Source: Microvirga sp. VF16 (GTDB lineage: Bacteria; Pseudomonadota; Alphaproteobacteria; Rhizobiales; Beijerinckiaceae). Taken from it: 64,000 nucleotides of DNA. The position numbers were made by a program, and so were the translations under genes. Location: contig NZ_CP069354.1 of assembly GCF_016864375.1 (NCBI RefSeq), positions 2,439,501 through 2,503,500 on the forward strand. The letters run 5' to 3'. Below are positions 55,760 to 63,991 of this stretch, piece by piece. The notes beneath the pieces are model-generated. The model was not told the DNA's origin. It did not search any database and worked only from the letters and a program-made list of their open reading frames with translations. The stretch's first letter is position 1; each line of letters starts with the position of its first letter.

Positions 55760-56260
55760 ATGGAGTCCCCAGTGTCCAAGCCTTTATCTCCGGTCACCCT
55801 GGACGCCTTCGATCTGGCCATCTTGAACATCCTGCAGCGGGACAATTCCACCCCGCAGCGGGTGATCGGAGAAACCGTCAACCTGTCAGCCCCGGCCGTG
55901 CAGCGCCGCATCCGACGGATGGAGGGGGCCGGCGTCATCCAGGCCAATGTCGCGGTCATCGATCCGGCCCAGGTCGGGCAGCCGATCACGATCTTCGTCG
56001 AGGTCGAGGTGATCAGCGAGACGGCGGAGTTGATCGATGCCGCCAAACGGGAGTTCGCTTTGGTTCCGGAGGTGCAGCAGTGCTACTACGTCACCGGAGA
56101 GGCTGACTTCGTGCTGGTGGTCGTGGTGCCGACAATGACAGCCTACGAGGCGCTCACGCGTCGCCTGTTCTTCGGCAACAACAACGTGAAGAGGTTCCGC
56201 ACCTTTGTCGCCATGGACCGCGTCAAGGTGGGCTTGGCTGTTCCCCTGCCGGGTAACTGA
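55760..56260 (+). CDS. Lrp/AsnC-family regulator
   Basis: Regulator of 166 residues with an AsnC-type helix-turn-helix at about residues 14-70 (LDAFDLAILNILQRDNSTPQRVIGETVNLSAPAVQRRIRRMEGAGVI) and a RAM effector domain (VQQCYYVTGEADFVLVVVVPTMTAYEALTRRLFF). ATG 55760 lies 94 bases from the divergent dpaL operon, which it very likely controls in response to an amino acid. Confidence 0.92.
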   Translation: MESPVSKPLSPVTLDAFDLAILNILQRDNSTPQRVIGETVNLSAPAVQRRIRRMEGAGVIQANVAVIDPAQVGQPITIFVEVEVISETAELIDAAKREFALVPEVQQCYYVTGEADFVLVVVVPTMTAYEALTRRLFFGNNNVKRFRTFVAMDRVKVGLAVPLPGN

Positions 56261-56322
56261 ATACTTTGAGCCCTGCGGACATCGAGGCGCAGGGAATGAT
56301 GGTTTCAACGGGTCTTGGTAAT

Positions 56323-56419
56323 CTAGAGCATTTTTCGGCGAAGTGGATCCGGTTCGCCGTCAAAGAATGCGGCAAACCAAGAAGCAGAGATGATTCCACG
56401 TCAGTGGAAACGGCTCTAG
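56323..56419 (-). repeat. Intergenic repeat family A, copy 2
   Basis: A 97-base element beginning CTAGAGCATTTTTCGG and ending ACGGCTCTAG, so its ends are themselves inverted (CTAGAG/CTCTAG). Its reverse complement matches 41451-41548 at about 84 of 98 positions. The last bases supply the TAG stop codon (56416-56418) of the neighbouring minus-strand gene. Confidence 0.8.
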
Positions 56420-56763
56420 TCTGGCTTGCGCTTGACCTGCCCAACCCGGTTTAGGACTTCGCGTGGAATACTGTAGTCCCTCACCACAGCCTCCCAGTTC
56501 CGAAGCCCGCACAGTTCCCGCTGGATCATGAAGACCCAGACACGGTCGGCAGCCTCGTCCAGCAATGCAACACGCCGATGGTCCCGGTCCGATCCGTGCG
56601 TTCCGGCATCAAAGGCCCGTAATGCAGCAAGGGCCTGCTCGACCTGAGCGCCCAGGGCTCCCAGAGTTTGCGCCTTCTGTCCCTGCAACTCGTACTCGAG
56701 GACGCTCCAGCCAGTTTCCCGCTGGAAGCTGGTCGATAAGCTCTGAGGAATGCGAACTGCCAC
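56416..56763 (-). CDS. DUF6665-family hypothetical protein
   Basis: A 115-residue helical protein. The segments IPQSLSTSF, LEYELQGQKAQTLGALGAQVEQALAALRAFDA, and LLDEAADRVWVFMIQRELCGL with RDYSIPREVLNRVG match the small family I know as DUF6665, found mainly in alphaproteobacteria. The start is GTG 56763, five codons after a TTG, because GCGGAG lies seven bases ahead. Function unknown. The stop codon lies inside a family A repeat. Confidence 0.75.
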   Translation of the reverse strand: MAVRIPQSLSTSFQRETGWSVLEYELQGQKAQTLGALGAQVEQALAALRAFDAGTHGSDRDHRRVALLDEAADRVWVFMIQRELCGLRNWEAVVRDYSIPREVLNRVGQVKRKPD

Positions 56764-56926
56764 TTTATGACTCCGCAACGCGTGATGATATGAGAGATGA
56801 TGCCGTTGCCCTTAGGTGGAAGCGCGACACCCTAGCGCAAGCCCGCATTGGGTTGAACATTGTGCTTTTGTATGGTCCTGCGGAGCCAGGATCTGCACCG
56901 TGATGGTCTCAGGATGGAGGTGTGCG

Positions 56927-57919
56927 ATGCGAGTTGCCATGTTCAGCGCGAAGAAATACGAGCGTATACTGCTAGATGAGTTGAACGCGAGTCATAAGCA
57001 CGACCTCGTCTTTTATGACATGCTCCTCGGGCCTGAGACGGTACCTCTAGCAGCGGGGTTCCCGGCAGTCAGTGTTTTCGTCAACGATTCCGTCGATGGC
57101 AATGTTCTGAAACAACTCGCAGCCGGCGGCACGAAATTGGTTGCAACGCGCTCGACCGGTTTCAATCACATCGACGTCAAGGCAGCGAAGGATCTCGGCG
57201 TCACGGTCGTGCGTGTCGTCGATTATTCTCCAAACTCCGTGGCCGAATTCGCCGTCGGATTGCTTCTTGCGCTCAACCGCAAGATCCCGCGGGCCTACAA
57301 TCGCACGCGCGAGGGCAATTTCGAACTCGACGGGCTCATGGGCTTTGATCTCGTCGGCCGGACCGTGGCTGTGATTGGCACTGGGAAGATCGGGATTATC
57401 TTTGCCCGGATCATGGCCGGATTTGGCTGCAAGGTGATTGGCTATGACGTGAGACACTCGCCCGAGTTCGAGAAAATCGGCGGTCGTTACGTCGCTGCCG
57501 ACGGGGTCGAAGAAGCGGACGTCATCTCGCTGCACTGCCCGTTGATGCCGGAAACCCATCATATCGTCAATGCCCGTTCGCTGGCTCGAATGAAGAGAGG
57601 GGCGCTTCTGATCAACACGAGCCGCGGCGGGCTCGTCGACACTGAGGCGGCGATCGAAGCGCTCAAGTCCGGCCAACTCGGCGGGATTGCGATCGACGTT
57701 TACGAACAGGAGGCCGGCCTCTTCTTCAAAGACCTGTCGAGCACCGTGATCCCGGACGATGTGATCCAGCGGCTTGTCTCTTTTCCAAACGTGATACTCA
57801 CCGGGCACCAGGCGTTCTTTACGCGCGAGGCTATCGGAACAATTCTGGAGACAACCCTTGCAAGCATCTCGGATTTCGAAGCCGGTCGTCCGCTGGCAAA
57901 TGAAATAGCCGCGCCTTGA
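56927..57919 (+). CDS. D-2-hydroxyacid dehydrogenase (D-lactate dehydrogenase-like)
   Basis: NAD-dependent enzyme of 330 residues reducing a 2-oxo acid to the D-hydroxy acid, closest to fermentative LdhA. The N-terminal catalytic part has AMFSAKKYERILLDELN and ATRSTGFNHIDVKAAKDLG; the Rossmann motif is VAVIGTGKIGIIFARIMAGFG; catalytic Arg is in LINTSRGGLVDTEA, Glu in VYEQEAGLFF, and His in NVILTGHQAFFTREA. ATG 56927 follows ATGGAGGTG. The gene is monocistronic. Confidence 0.92.
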   Translation: MRVAMFSAKKYERILLDELNASHKHDLVFYDMLLGPETVPLAAGFPAVSVFVNDSVDGNVLKQLAAGGTKLVATRSTGFNHIDVKAAKDLGVTVVRVVDYSPNSVAEFAVGLLLALNRKIPRAYNRTREGNFELDGLMGFDLVGRTVAVIGTGKIGIIFARIMAGFGCKVIGYDVRHSPEFEKIGGRYVAADGVEEADVISLHCPLMPETHHIVNARSLARMKRGALLINTSRGGLVDTEAAIEALKSGQLGGIAIDVYEQEAGLFFKDLSSTVIPDDVIQRLVSFPNVILTGHQAFFTREAIGTILETTLASISDFEAGRPLANEIAAP

Positions 57920-57990
57920 CGAACATTGCCCTAGACGAGGGGGCGGGTGATCTTGGGCCACCGAGCCGTGGCCGCAGGATATGCGCCACT

Positions 57991-58030
57991 GTCTCAAACT
58001 GCCAAGCACACGTCTCGAACTGTCAAGCAC
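57991..58030 (+). repeat. Tandem 21-base direct repeat before the lipoprotein gene
   Basis: GTCTCAAACTGCCAAGCAC at 57991-58009 recurs as GTCTCGAACTGTCAAGCAC at 58012-58030, with two mismatches in 19 bases and a period of 21 bases, two helical turns. It lies about 190 bases upstream of the lipoprotein start and could be a pair of regulator sites, or simple duplication. Confidence 0.6.
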
Positions 58031-58218
58031 GAAGGCGTGAACCTGCATAGTGTCTGGGCTCCCAGATAGAATGAGCACCAAGTGCAAGGGGAAGCGGTCA
58101 GCACGGACAACACCGATCCGTAATCTCGTGCGGCGCGGACTGAGGGGTCGGTCCTCGGGACGGGCCTTCCGCTTTCGCCTCACCGACGTGTGCAAGTTGA
58201 TGGACGCAGGAGCAGGAC

Positions 58219-58785
58219 GTGCCACCGGAAGTACCTCTCACGGGCATAAGCATGAAAAGTAATGGTGACCTCGGCGGGGCCGTGAGCTCGTCAGAGAAAT
58301 TCAGGTTTCTCCTGTGGCATCAAGGTGTCCTTCGCGGGCTCGTCGTGGCGGCGGCCGTTGTGCCGATCCTCGCCGGCTGCGTCTCTTCAGGAGGCGAGGC
58401 ATCCCCCTCCGCCAATGTCGAGGCTCCCGCGGCCTTTGCACGCGAGCGACTGATCGGCCGATGGGGTGTCGCGTCGTTCCACACCGACAAGGATCGACAG
58501 AGGACCGAGCGCGAGGCGCGTGCCCAGTGCAACTTGCCTTACACAATTGCGAAGGGGCCGACCGACGGCGTGATGATGCATGTTGCCGACGACTCGAAAC
58601 TCTATGAACTCAGGCTCAAGGGGGACAGATCGGGCCGAACCTACCTTGGTTTCGAAGCACCGCCAGGCGACCCGCAGGATCGCGAGATCCTGTCGGCGAC
58701 GGATAATCTCATGCTCATGCGTTTCGTCGATCCGGATGCGAACCGGCGCTACGGGACCTTCGTGTACGTCCGTTGCAGCGCCTGA
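58219..58785 (+). CDS. Probable lipoprotein, function unknown
   Basis: A 188-residue protein with a hydrophobic segment VLRGLVVAAAVVPILAGC ending in a lipobox with Cys54, so it should be lipid-anchored after cleavage. The mature part (LIGRWGVASFHTDKDRQRTEREARAQCNLPYTIAKGP) has no recognised domain but looks like the small alphaproteobacterial lipoproteins with a beta-barrel-like core. GTG 58219 has AGGAG five bases ahead; ATG 58252 would give a shorter leader and is an alternative. It precedes the second L,D-transpeptidase by 33 bases, so they are likely co-transcribed and may act together at the cell wall. Confidence 0.72.
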   Translation: MPPEVPLTGISMKSNGDLGGAVSSSEKFRFLLWHQGVLRGLVVAAAVVPILAGCVSSGGEASPSANVEAPAAFARERLIGRWGVASFHTDKDRQRTEREARAQCNLPYTIAKGPTDGVMMHVADDSKLYELRLKGDRSGRTYLGFEAPPGDPQDREILSATDNLMLMRFVDPDANRRYGTFVYVRCSA

Positions 58786-58818
58786 CGATCGATTGCCCAG
58801 CAAGCGGAGGACAGCACT

Positions 58819-59463
58819 TTGCGAAAGTTGCGAATGAAGTTCGGCGGGCCAGCGCTGGCCTATTGGGCTGTGGTCGCATGGGGCGTGCTGGCAGCCTGCC
58901 TTCCTTTCCAGCGGGCCGAAGCACAGGCGACGCCATCCTCACGGGAGACGCTCCAGGTCCTTGACGAGCCGGGGCGCATCTCGACCGAGGAGGTCGTCAT
59001 CACGGACGGACCCTATGCCCGACAAATCGTGTTCTTCAGGTCCAGCGAGCCGCCCGGCACCTTGGTCATCCACACATCGGAACGGTTCCTTTATGTGGTC
59101 CAGGGCAACAACCGGGCCCTGCGCTATGGCATCGGGGTCGGACGCGAAGGCTTTCAGTGGTCTGGATTGGTGCAAGTCAGCCGCAAGGCCGAGTGGCCCG
59201 ATTGGCGCCCGCCGCCTGAGATGATCTCGCGTCAACCCTACCTTCCGCGCTTCATGGCAGGTGGCCCGGGCAATCCGATGGGTGCCCGCGCGCTGTATCT
59301 CGGATCGACCGTGTTTCGCGTCCATGGCACCAACCAGCCGGAGACGATCGGCCATGCCATCTCGTCGGGCTGCTTCCGGCTGGCCAATGGCGACATCATC
59401 GATCTTTACGAGCGGGTGCCGGTCGGCACCAAGGTCGTGGTGCGGCATGGCGCCAGTCTCTAG
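58819..59463 (+). CDS. L,D-transpeptidase (YkuD domain), second copy
   Basis: Peptidoglycan transpeptidase of 214 residues, paralogous to the gene at 16625-17203. It has a signal peptide ending near AEAQA, then PPGTLVIHTSERFLYVV, GNPMGARALYLGS and the catalytic block VHGTNQPETIGHAISSGCFRL with the nucleophile Cys. The start is a TTG at 58819, chosen because GGAGG lies eight bases before it; ATG 58834 lacks a site. Probably co-transcribed with the lipoprotein gene. Confidence 0.9.
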   Translation: MRKLRMKFGGPALAYWAVVAWGVLAACLPFQRAEAQATPSSRETLQVLDEPGRISTEEVVITDGPYARQIVFFRSSEPPGTLVIHTSERFLYVVQGNNRALRYGIGVGREGFQWSGLVQVSRKAEWPDWRPPPEMISRQPYLPRFMAGGPGNPMGARALYLGSTVFRVHGTNQPETIGHAISSGCFRLANGDIIDLYERVPVGTKVVVRHGASL

Positions 59464-59466
59464 CGC

Positions 59467-59616
59467 ATCGTGCGGACCCAGCGGGCCGCGCCAGCGAAAA
59501 GCGGATCCGGTTTTCGCTGACGCGGACCTCCGGTTCCGCATCAACGATGCGCCGCTTAAGGGATTGAGCATCGGATTGGATCCCAAAAGTGGGTCCACTT
59601 TTGGGTCCGATGCTCT
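59467..59616 (-). repeat. Intergenic palindromic repeat family B, copy 2
   Basis: About 150 bases with nested inverted repeats. AGCGAAAA 59493-59500 pairs with TTTTCGCT 59511-59518. GAGCATCGGA 59566-59575 pairs with TCCGATGCTC 59606-59615. CCCAAAAGTGG 59582-59592 pairs with CCACTTTTGGG 59595-59605. Read in reverse complement it follows the same block order as 41308-41446. It directly follows the L,D-transpeptidase stop and may end its transcript. Confidence 0.7.
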
Positions 59617-59669
59617 AGCGCGGGCGTTCTAGCCCGGGATTGCGATGCATCACGGAACGGAGATTGGAG

Positions 59670-60710
59670 ATGACGGTGAACGCAGCCAAAGTTGATATCC
59701 GCTGGGCCTTGGCATGTCTCGTAGCTCTCGTGCTCGGCGTTTCGGCTCTGCCTGCGGCAGCCGGAACTCTTGAGACCGTGAAGCAGCGCGGCGTCCTGCA
59801 ATGCGGCGTCAGCGAGGGCCTGTTCGGGTTCTCGGAGCGCAACGGTCAGGGCGAGTGGTCGGGCTTCGATGTCGATTTCTGCCGCGCCGTCGCGGGTGCC
59901 ATCTTTGACGACCGAACGAAAGTCTCGTTCGTTCCGCTATCCGCGGGCGAGAGGTTCGATGCCCTCCGTGCGGGCCGTGTAGATCTTCTATCACGGAATT
60001 CAACCTGGACTCTGGAGCGGGAGGCGGGCCTCGGTTTGGCCTTCGCCGGCATCACCTACCATGACGGACAGGGCTTCATGATCATGCGCGATCTCAATGC
60101 GACCTCGGCGCTGGAACTCGATCGTGCCAGGGTTTGCGTCGAGACGGGAACGACAAGTCAGCTCAATCTGGCCGACTTTTTTCGGGCCAACTCGATGACC
60201 TTCGAGGAGCGCGCCTTTCCGACTGCTTCAGAGACCCTTAATGCCTTCCAGTCCGGTCAGTGTAACGTCCTGACGCGGGACCACTCCGCGCTCTACGCAG
60301 AACGCCTGAAGCTTCCTCGCCCTGGCGACGCCATCATCCTTCCGGACGTTATCTCGAAGGAGCCGCTCGGACCGGTGACGCGCGCGGATGACTTCGCTTG
60401 GTTCACCATTGTGAAGTGGGTGAACTTCGCCCTCGTGAATGCGGAGGAGATCGGGATCTCGTCCCGTAATGCCGACGAGGCAGCGACTTCCGCCAAGCCC
60501 GATGTGCGCCGCTTCGCGGGCCTGGAGGGTAGCTTCGGCAAGATGCTGGGACTGGATGATACCTGGGCGCTGCGCGCCGTGCGGGCCGTCGGCAATTATG
60601 CCGAGATTTACGAGCGGAATCTCGGCGTCGATTCGCGACTCGGCATCCCGCGTGGACTGAACCAGCTCTGGAGCATGGGAGGCATACTCTACGCGCCACC
60701 GCTTCGGTAG
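59670..60710 (+). CDS. General amino-acid ABC transporter binding protein (AapJ-like)
   Basis: Periplasmic solute-binding protein of 346 residues, family SBP_bac_3. Signal peptide ends near ALPAAAGT (WALACLVALVLGVSALPAAA). Then GVLQCGVSEGLFGFSERNGQGEWSGFDVDFCRAVAGAIF and FDALRAGRVDLLSRNSTWTLERE are characteristic of AapJ/BztA, which bind many L-amino acids. C-terminal YAEIYERNLGVDSRLGIPRGLNQLWSMGGILYAPP is also diagnostic. ATG 59670 has AACGGAG ten bases ahead. Matching permease and ATPase genes are not adjacent, so it is an orphan receptor. Confidence 0.88.
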   Translation: MTVNAAKVDIRWALACLVALVLGVSALPAAAGTLETVKQRGVLQCGVSEGLFGFSERNGQGEWSGFDVDFCRAVAGAIFDDRTKVSFVPLSAGERFDALRAGRVDLLSRNSTWTLEREAGLGLAFAGITYHDGQGFMIMRDLNATSALELDRARVCVETGTTSQLNLADFFRANSMTFEERAFPTASETLNAFQSGQCNVLTRDHSALYAERLKLPRPGDAIILPDVISKEPLGPVTRADDFAWFTIVKWVNFALVNAEEIGISSRNADEAATSAKPDVRRFAGLEGSFGKMLGLDDTWALRAVRAVGNYAEIYERNLGVDSRLGIPRGLNQLWSMGGILYAPPLR

Positions 60711-60755
60711 CAGCGATATGGGAGCGATTGAGTTAGATCGCCAAGGGACAGGCCC

Positions 60756-61298
60756 ATGCACAGCAAGAATCCAGGATGGTATGCCTTCAGGGCGATTGGA
60801 TCGGCTGCGGCACTCGCTCTGCTTCCAGTCATATCGGCTCCGGCCGTGGCAAACTCCCCGATGGCGGACGGAACCCGCACGGAACCTGCATTGAGATTGT
60901 TCGAAATCCTTCAGGAGCGGGAGCTGCAATACGCTAGGGCGGCTGTCTGCGGGCCCCGCGGTGGTGCGGTGGCGAGAGGTCCTCGCGGAGCTGTCGCGCG
61001 CGGCCCGCAGGGCGGGGTCGCTGCCCGAGGGGCTTATGGTGGTGCCGTCGCACGCGGTCCCGGCGGCAACGTTGCAGTTCGCCCTGGCTATCGGCCACCT
61101 GTGCCGCCAGGCGGCTGGTATCGGCCGTCATCCTACTGGTGGCGACCGGGTGGAGCCATCGCGGCCGGGGCCGCACTCGGTTTCGTCACGGCGGCGGCAG
61201 CGACCGCCTATGCCGGGCAGGCGCCGGCTTCAGGATATTGCTGGTACTACACCAATCCTCAGCGCAGCCAGGGATTCTGGGACGTCTGCCCGCGCTGA
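60756..61298 (+). CDS. Secreted Gly/Arg/Ala-repeat protein, hypothetical
   Basis: A 180-residue protein with a signal peptide (WYAFRAIGSAAALALLPVISAPAVA), then a central low-complexity region built of GGAVARGP-like octads (RGPRGGAVARGPRGAVARGPQGG at about residues 66-110), a Pro/Tyr/Trp segment, a hydrophobic glycine/alanine helix (IAAGAALGFVTAAAATAYAG) and a C-terminal CWYYTNPQRSQGFWDVCP with two Cys. This layout is common in small secreted proteins of Bradyrhizobium and relatives, whose function is not known. AGGGACAGG precedes ATG 60756. Confidence 0.75.
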   Translation: MHSKNPGWYAFRAIGSAAALALLPVISAPAVANSPMADGTRTEPALRLFEILQERELQYARAAVCGPRGGAVARGPRGAVARGPQGGVAARGAYGGAVARGPGGNVAVRPGYRPPVPPGGWYRPSSYWWRPGGAIAAGAALGFVTAAAATAYAGQAPASGYCWYYTNPQRSQGFWDVCPR

Positions 61299-61482
61299 TC
61301 GAGGACGCATCGCTTCTTCGACGTGCAGCTACCAGGATATGCCCTAGCTGCCGCAGGGTAATGACCCAATGGATTTTCAGGGTTTTTACCGATACCCTGA
61401 CCATGCGGCGTCAGATAGCCTCGGGCCTTGATAGCATGGCGGATCCGGTTCGATCCGCACGACGCGCTCAAGGTAGGAAGCG

Positions 61483-62568
61483 ATGACCAACGACATCGTG
61501 CTCCCGTCAACGAGGATCAGGGGACTGAATACCCCATCGATATCGCCGGCGGGATGGACGCTTCCTCCTGGCTACATCCACCTTGGCATTGCAAAAGAGA
61601 TCGGACCGGCCCTGCGCGAGCTGGGTGTCGATCCCGATCCTGTCATCCGGGATGCAGGCCTCGATCCGCGGCTCTTCGACGATGCGACGAACGTCATTCC
61701 CCAAGCGGCCCTAGGTCGGCTGCTCACCTTGTGCGTTGCTCGCACCAACTGTCCTCATTTCGGACTTCTGGTCGGCAAGCGTGCCTCCATCCTGTCGTTC
61801 GGCATGGTCGGGCGCTTGATGCAGCATTCGGAGACCGTCATCAACGCGTTGCGGGCGCTGGTATCGAATCTGAGCATCCAGGACCGGGTTGCTGTCCCGT
61901 CGCTGGCAATCAGCGGGGATATGGCGCTGTTCAGCTACGCCGTGTACCGGTCCGAGAGTCAGAGTGCGGACCAGATCTCGGACGGTGCAATCGCAGCCTC
62001 AGTCAATGTACTGCGCGTCCTGTGCGGATCCGCCTGGCATCCAACGGAGGTGTTTCTTCCGCGCGCCATTCCGGTCGATTCCGAGCCTTTCCGGCGTCAC
62101 TTCCGGGCTCCGGTTCGATTCAATCACGAGATGGCCGCGATTGCCTTTCCGACCCGAGATCTGCATGTGCGGATCAGCGGCGCCGATCCCATGCTCCGGG
62201 CGATGCTGGAAGAGAGGATCGGCCAATTGAAGGGTGGATCGGGATCTGAGTTCTCAGACGACATCCGGCGATTGCTGCGCACACGGCTGACCAGCCGTCG
62301 CTGTTCGGCAGACGACGTTGCCGGTCTGCTGGCGATTCACCGCCGCACCCTGAGCCGTCGCCTGAAGGGCAGCGGCATGGGTTATCGGTCGATCACGAAC
62401 GAGATCCGGTTCGAGATCGCCCGTCAATTGTTGGAAGACACCGAGGTGCCGCTCGGACAGATCGCGGCGGCACTGGGTTATTCGGAGGCGAGCGCCTTCA
62501 CTCGCGCCTTCCGACGCTGGTCGGGCGTAACGCCGACCGCTTGGCGAACCACCGATAGTCTGGGGTGA
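61483..62568 (+). CDS. AraC-family regulator with arabinose-binding-like N-terminal domain
   Basis: Regulator of 361 residues. The C-terminal AraC double helix-turn-helix spans residues 265-355 (LAIHRRTLSRRLKGSGMGYRSITNEIRFEIARQLLEDTEVPLGQIAAALGYSEASAFTRAFRRWSG). The N-terminal part (LRELGVDPDPVIRDAGLDPRLFDDATNVIPQAALGRLL) is the Arabinose_bd (PF12625) type found in OruR/ArgR-like activators. AGGAAG precedes ATG 61483. No obvious target gene adjacent. Confidence 0.9.
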   Translation: MTNDIVLPSTRIRGLNTPSISPAGWTLPPGYIHLGIAKEIGPALRELGVDPDPVIRDAGLDPRLFDDATNVIPQAALGRLLTLCVARTNCPHFGLLVGKRASILSFGMVGRLMQHSETVINALRALVSNLSIQDRVAVPSLAISGDMALFSYAVYRSESQSADQISDGAIAASVNVLRVLCGSAWHPTEVFLPRAIPVDSEPFRRHFRAPVRFNHEMAAIAFPTRDLHVRISGADPMLRAMLEERIGQLKGGSGSEFSDDIRRLLRTRLTSRRCSADDVAGLLAIHRRTLSRRLKGSGMGYRSITNEIRFEIARQLLEDTEVPLGQIAAALGYSEASAFTRAFRRWSGVTPTAWRTTDSLG

Positions 62569-62857
62569 TGCGTTGACGGCAAAAGCTGTCAAATGCTCGC
62601 CTCGACAGATCAAACGCGGAGTTACGGCGAGACCAGGATGAAATCGAAGGCGGGTGACGAAGTGTATCCTTATGTCCGCTGTTGTTGCGAAAATTGCGAC
62701 CGGTGTTCGTTGTGGTTGGTAATGATGACTGACGGCGGCCTTGGTTGAGAACGGCTGACGTCGCTCAACTCCAGGTCGGAGGGCCGCTCCGTCGCCGTAG
62801 TCAACGGACGATGAATGGGATTGCCAGTTTGAAGTGGAAGAGGCGACGGAAGAAGTC

Positions 62858-63991
62858 ATGATGGGCAAGCCATTTGGACCGGAGCACCCGGTGATCGAGC
62901 CATCGCCGCACAGGCCCTCCCTCCTGTGGCTTCTGGCTCTCGCGCCCGTTTCCGCCGCCCTCGATCTCGCCAGCGTTGTCCCGGCTGGCGTCGTCTTCTT
63001 CTGTGCCGCTCTGGCCATCGTGCCGTTTGCGAAGCTCATCGTCCAGAGCACCGAGCAGATCGCTGTTCACACGGGCGCCACCATCGGAGGTCTCCTCAAT
63101 GCCACCTTCGGCAATCTTCCGGAACTGATCATTGCCCTGGCCGCTCTGCGGGCTGGCCTGCTGGAAATGGTCCGTGCCTCGATCATCGGAGCGCTGCTCG
63201 CCAACCTTCTGGTGGCCCTCGGCTTCGCTTTCCTGCTTGGCGGCCTTCGCCATCACAATCAGGAATACAACCCGAATGCCATCCGGACCTATTCGTCGAC
63301 CATGGTGCTGGCCTGGATCAGCCTAGCGCTCCCGAGTGCGTTCCATCGTGCCCTGGAAGCGGAGCCGCACCTAGGTGTACACGCCACGCTCGACCTCGTG
63401 GTCGCGATCGTCCTTCTTGGACTCTATGGGCTGTTCCTGCTCTATTCCTTGAGAACCCATCCGGAGACGTTCGTCGAATTGAACGCTCTCACCTCGGACG
63501 AGGAAACTGGCGAGCATTCCAGTCTCGCGCGGGGCATTGCCACATTGCTGTTCGCTTCGCTCGGCGCCGCATGGATGAGTGAGATCCTCGTCGGTGCCGC
63601 TGAGCAGGCTGGTCACGCGTTGGGCATGTCGCAAATGTTCATGGGAGTGATCGTGCTTGCTCTCGTTGGAGGCGCGGCGGAATCCGGATCTGCTATTGCG
63701 ATGGGGAGGGCTAACCGGGTCGATCTCAGCATCGGCATAGCCCTGGGGAGTTGTGTGCAGATCGCCTTGTTCGTTGCTCCTATGCTGGTGCTGGTCGCAC
63801 CAGCCATGGGGCAGACACAGTTCAGACTAGTCTTCTCGCAAGCGGAGATGTGGATGTTGTTCGGAGCAGTGCTCCTCGGAGCGACGGTTGCGACCACCGG
63901 TCAATCCAACTGGTTCAAGGGCGCTCAGCTACTGGCTCTCTACATCATCATCGCGACCGTACTATACTTGGTTCCCGTTGCTTCGCCATAG
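62858..63991 (+). CDS. Calcium/proton exchanger (Cax family)
   Basis: Membrane antiporter of 377 residues exporting Ca2+ in exchange for H+, with about eleven hydrophobic segments. The cation-binding repeats are visible: first alpha-repeat STEQIAVHTGATIGGLLNATFGNLPELII, and second SQMFMGVIVLALVGGAAESGSAIAMGRANRVDLSIGIALGSCVQIALF. ATG 62858 follows GGAAGAAG; a GTG at 62834 is an alternative. It stands alone at the right edge. Confidence 0.92.
   Translation: MMGKPFGPEHPVIEPSPHRPSLLWLLALAPVSAALDLASVVPAGVVFFCAALAIVPFAKLIVQSTEQIAVHTGATIGGLLNATFGNLPELIIALAALRAGLLEMVRASIIGALLANLLVALGFAFLLGGLRHHNQEYNPNAIRTYSSTMVLAWISLALPSAFHRALEAEPHLGVHATLDLVVAIVLLGLYGLFLLYSLRTHPETFVELNALTSDEETGEHSSLARGIATLLFASLGAAWMSEILVGAAEQAGHALGMSQMFMGVIVLALVGGAAESGSAIAMGRANRVDLSIGIALGSCVQIALFVAPMLVLVAPAMGQTQFRLVFSQAEMWMLFGAVLLGATVATTGQSNWFKGAQLLALYIIIATVLYLVPVASP

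Noticed and set aside
57047..58225. 392-codon minus-strand frame over the D-hydroxyacid dehydrogenase gene
   Set aside because: Overlaps a gene with intact catalytic motifs; typical GC-rich shadow.
62569..62857. Possible riboswitch (yybP-ykoY type) before the Ca2+/H+ exchanger
   Set aside because: Searched by eye for the conserved core and did not find it; no convincing stem pattern.
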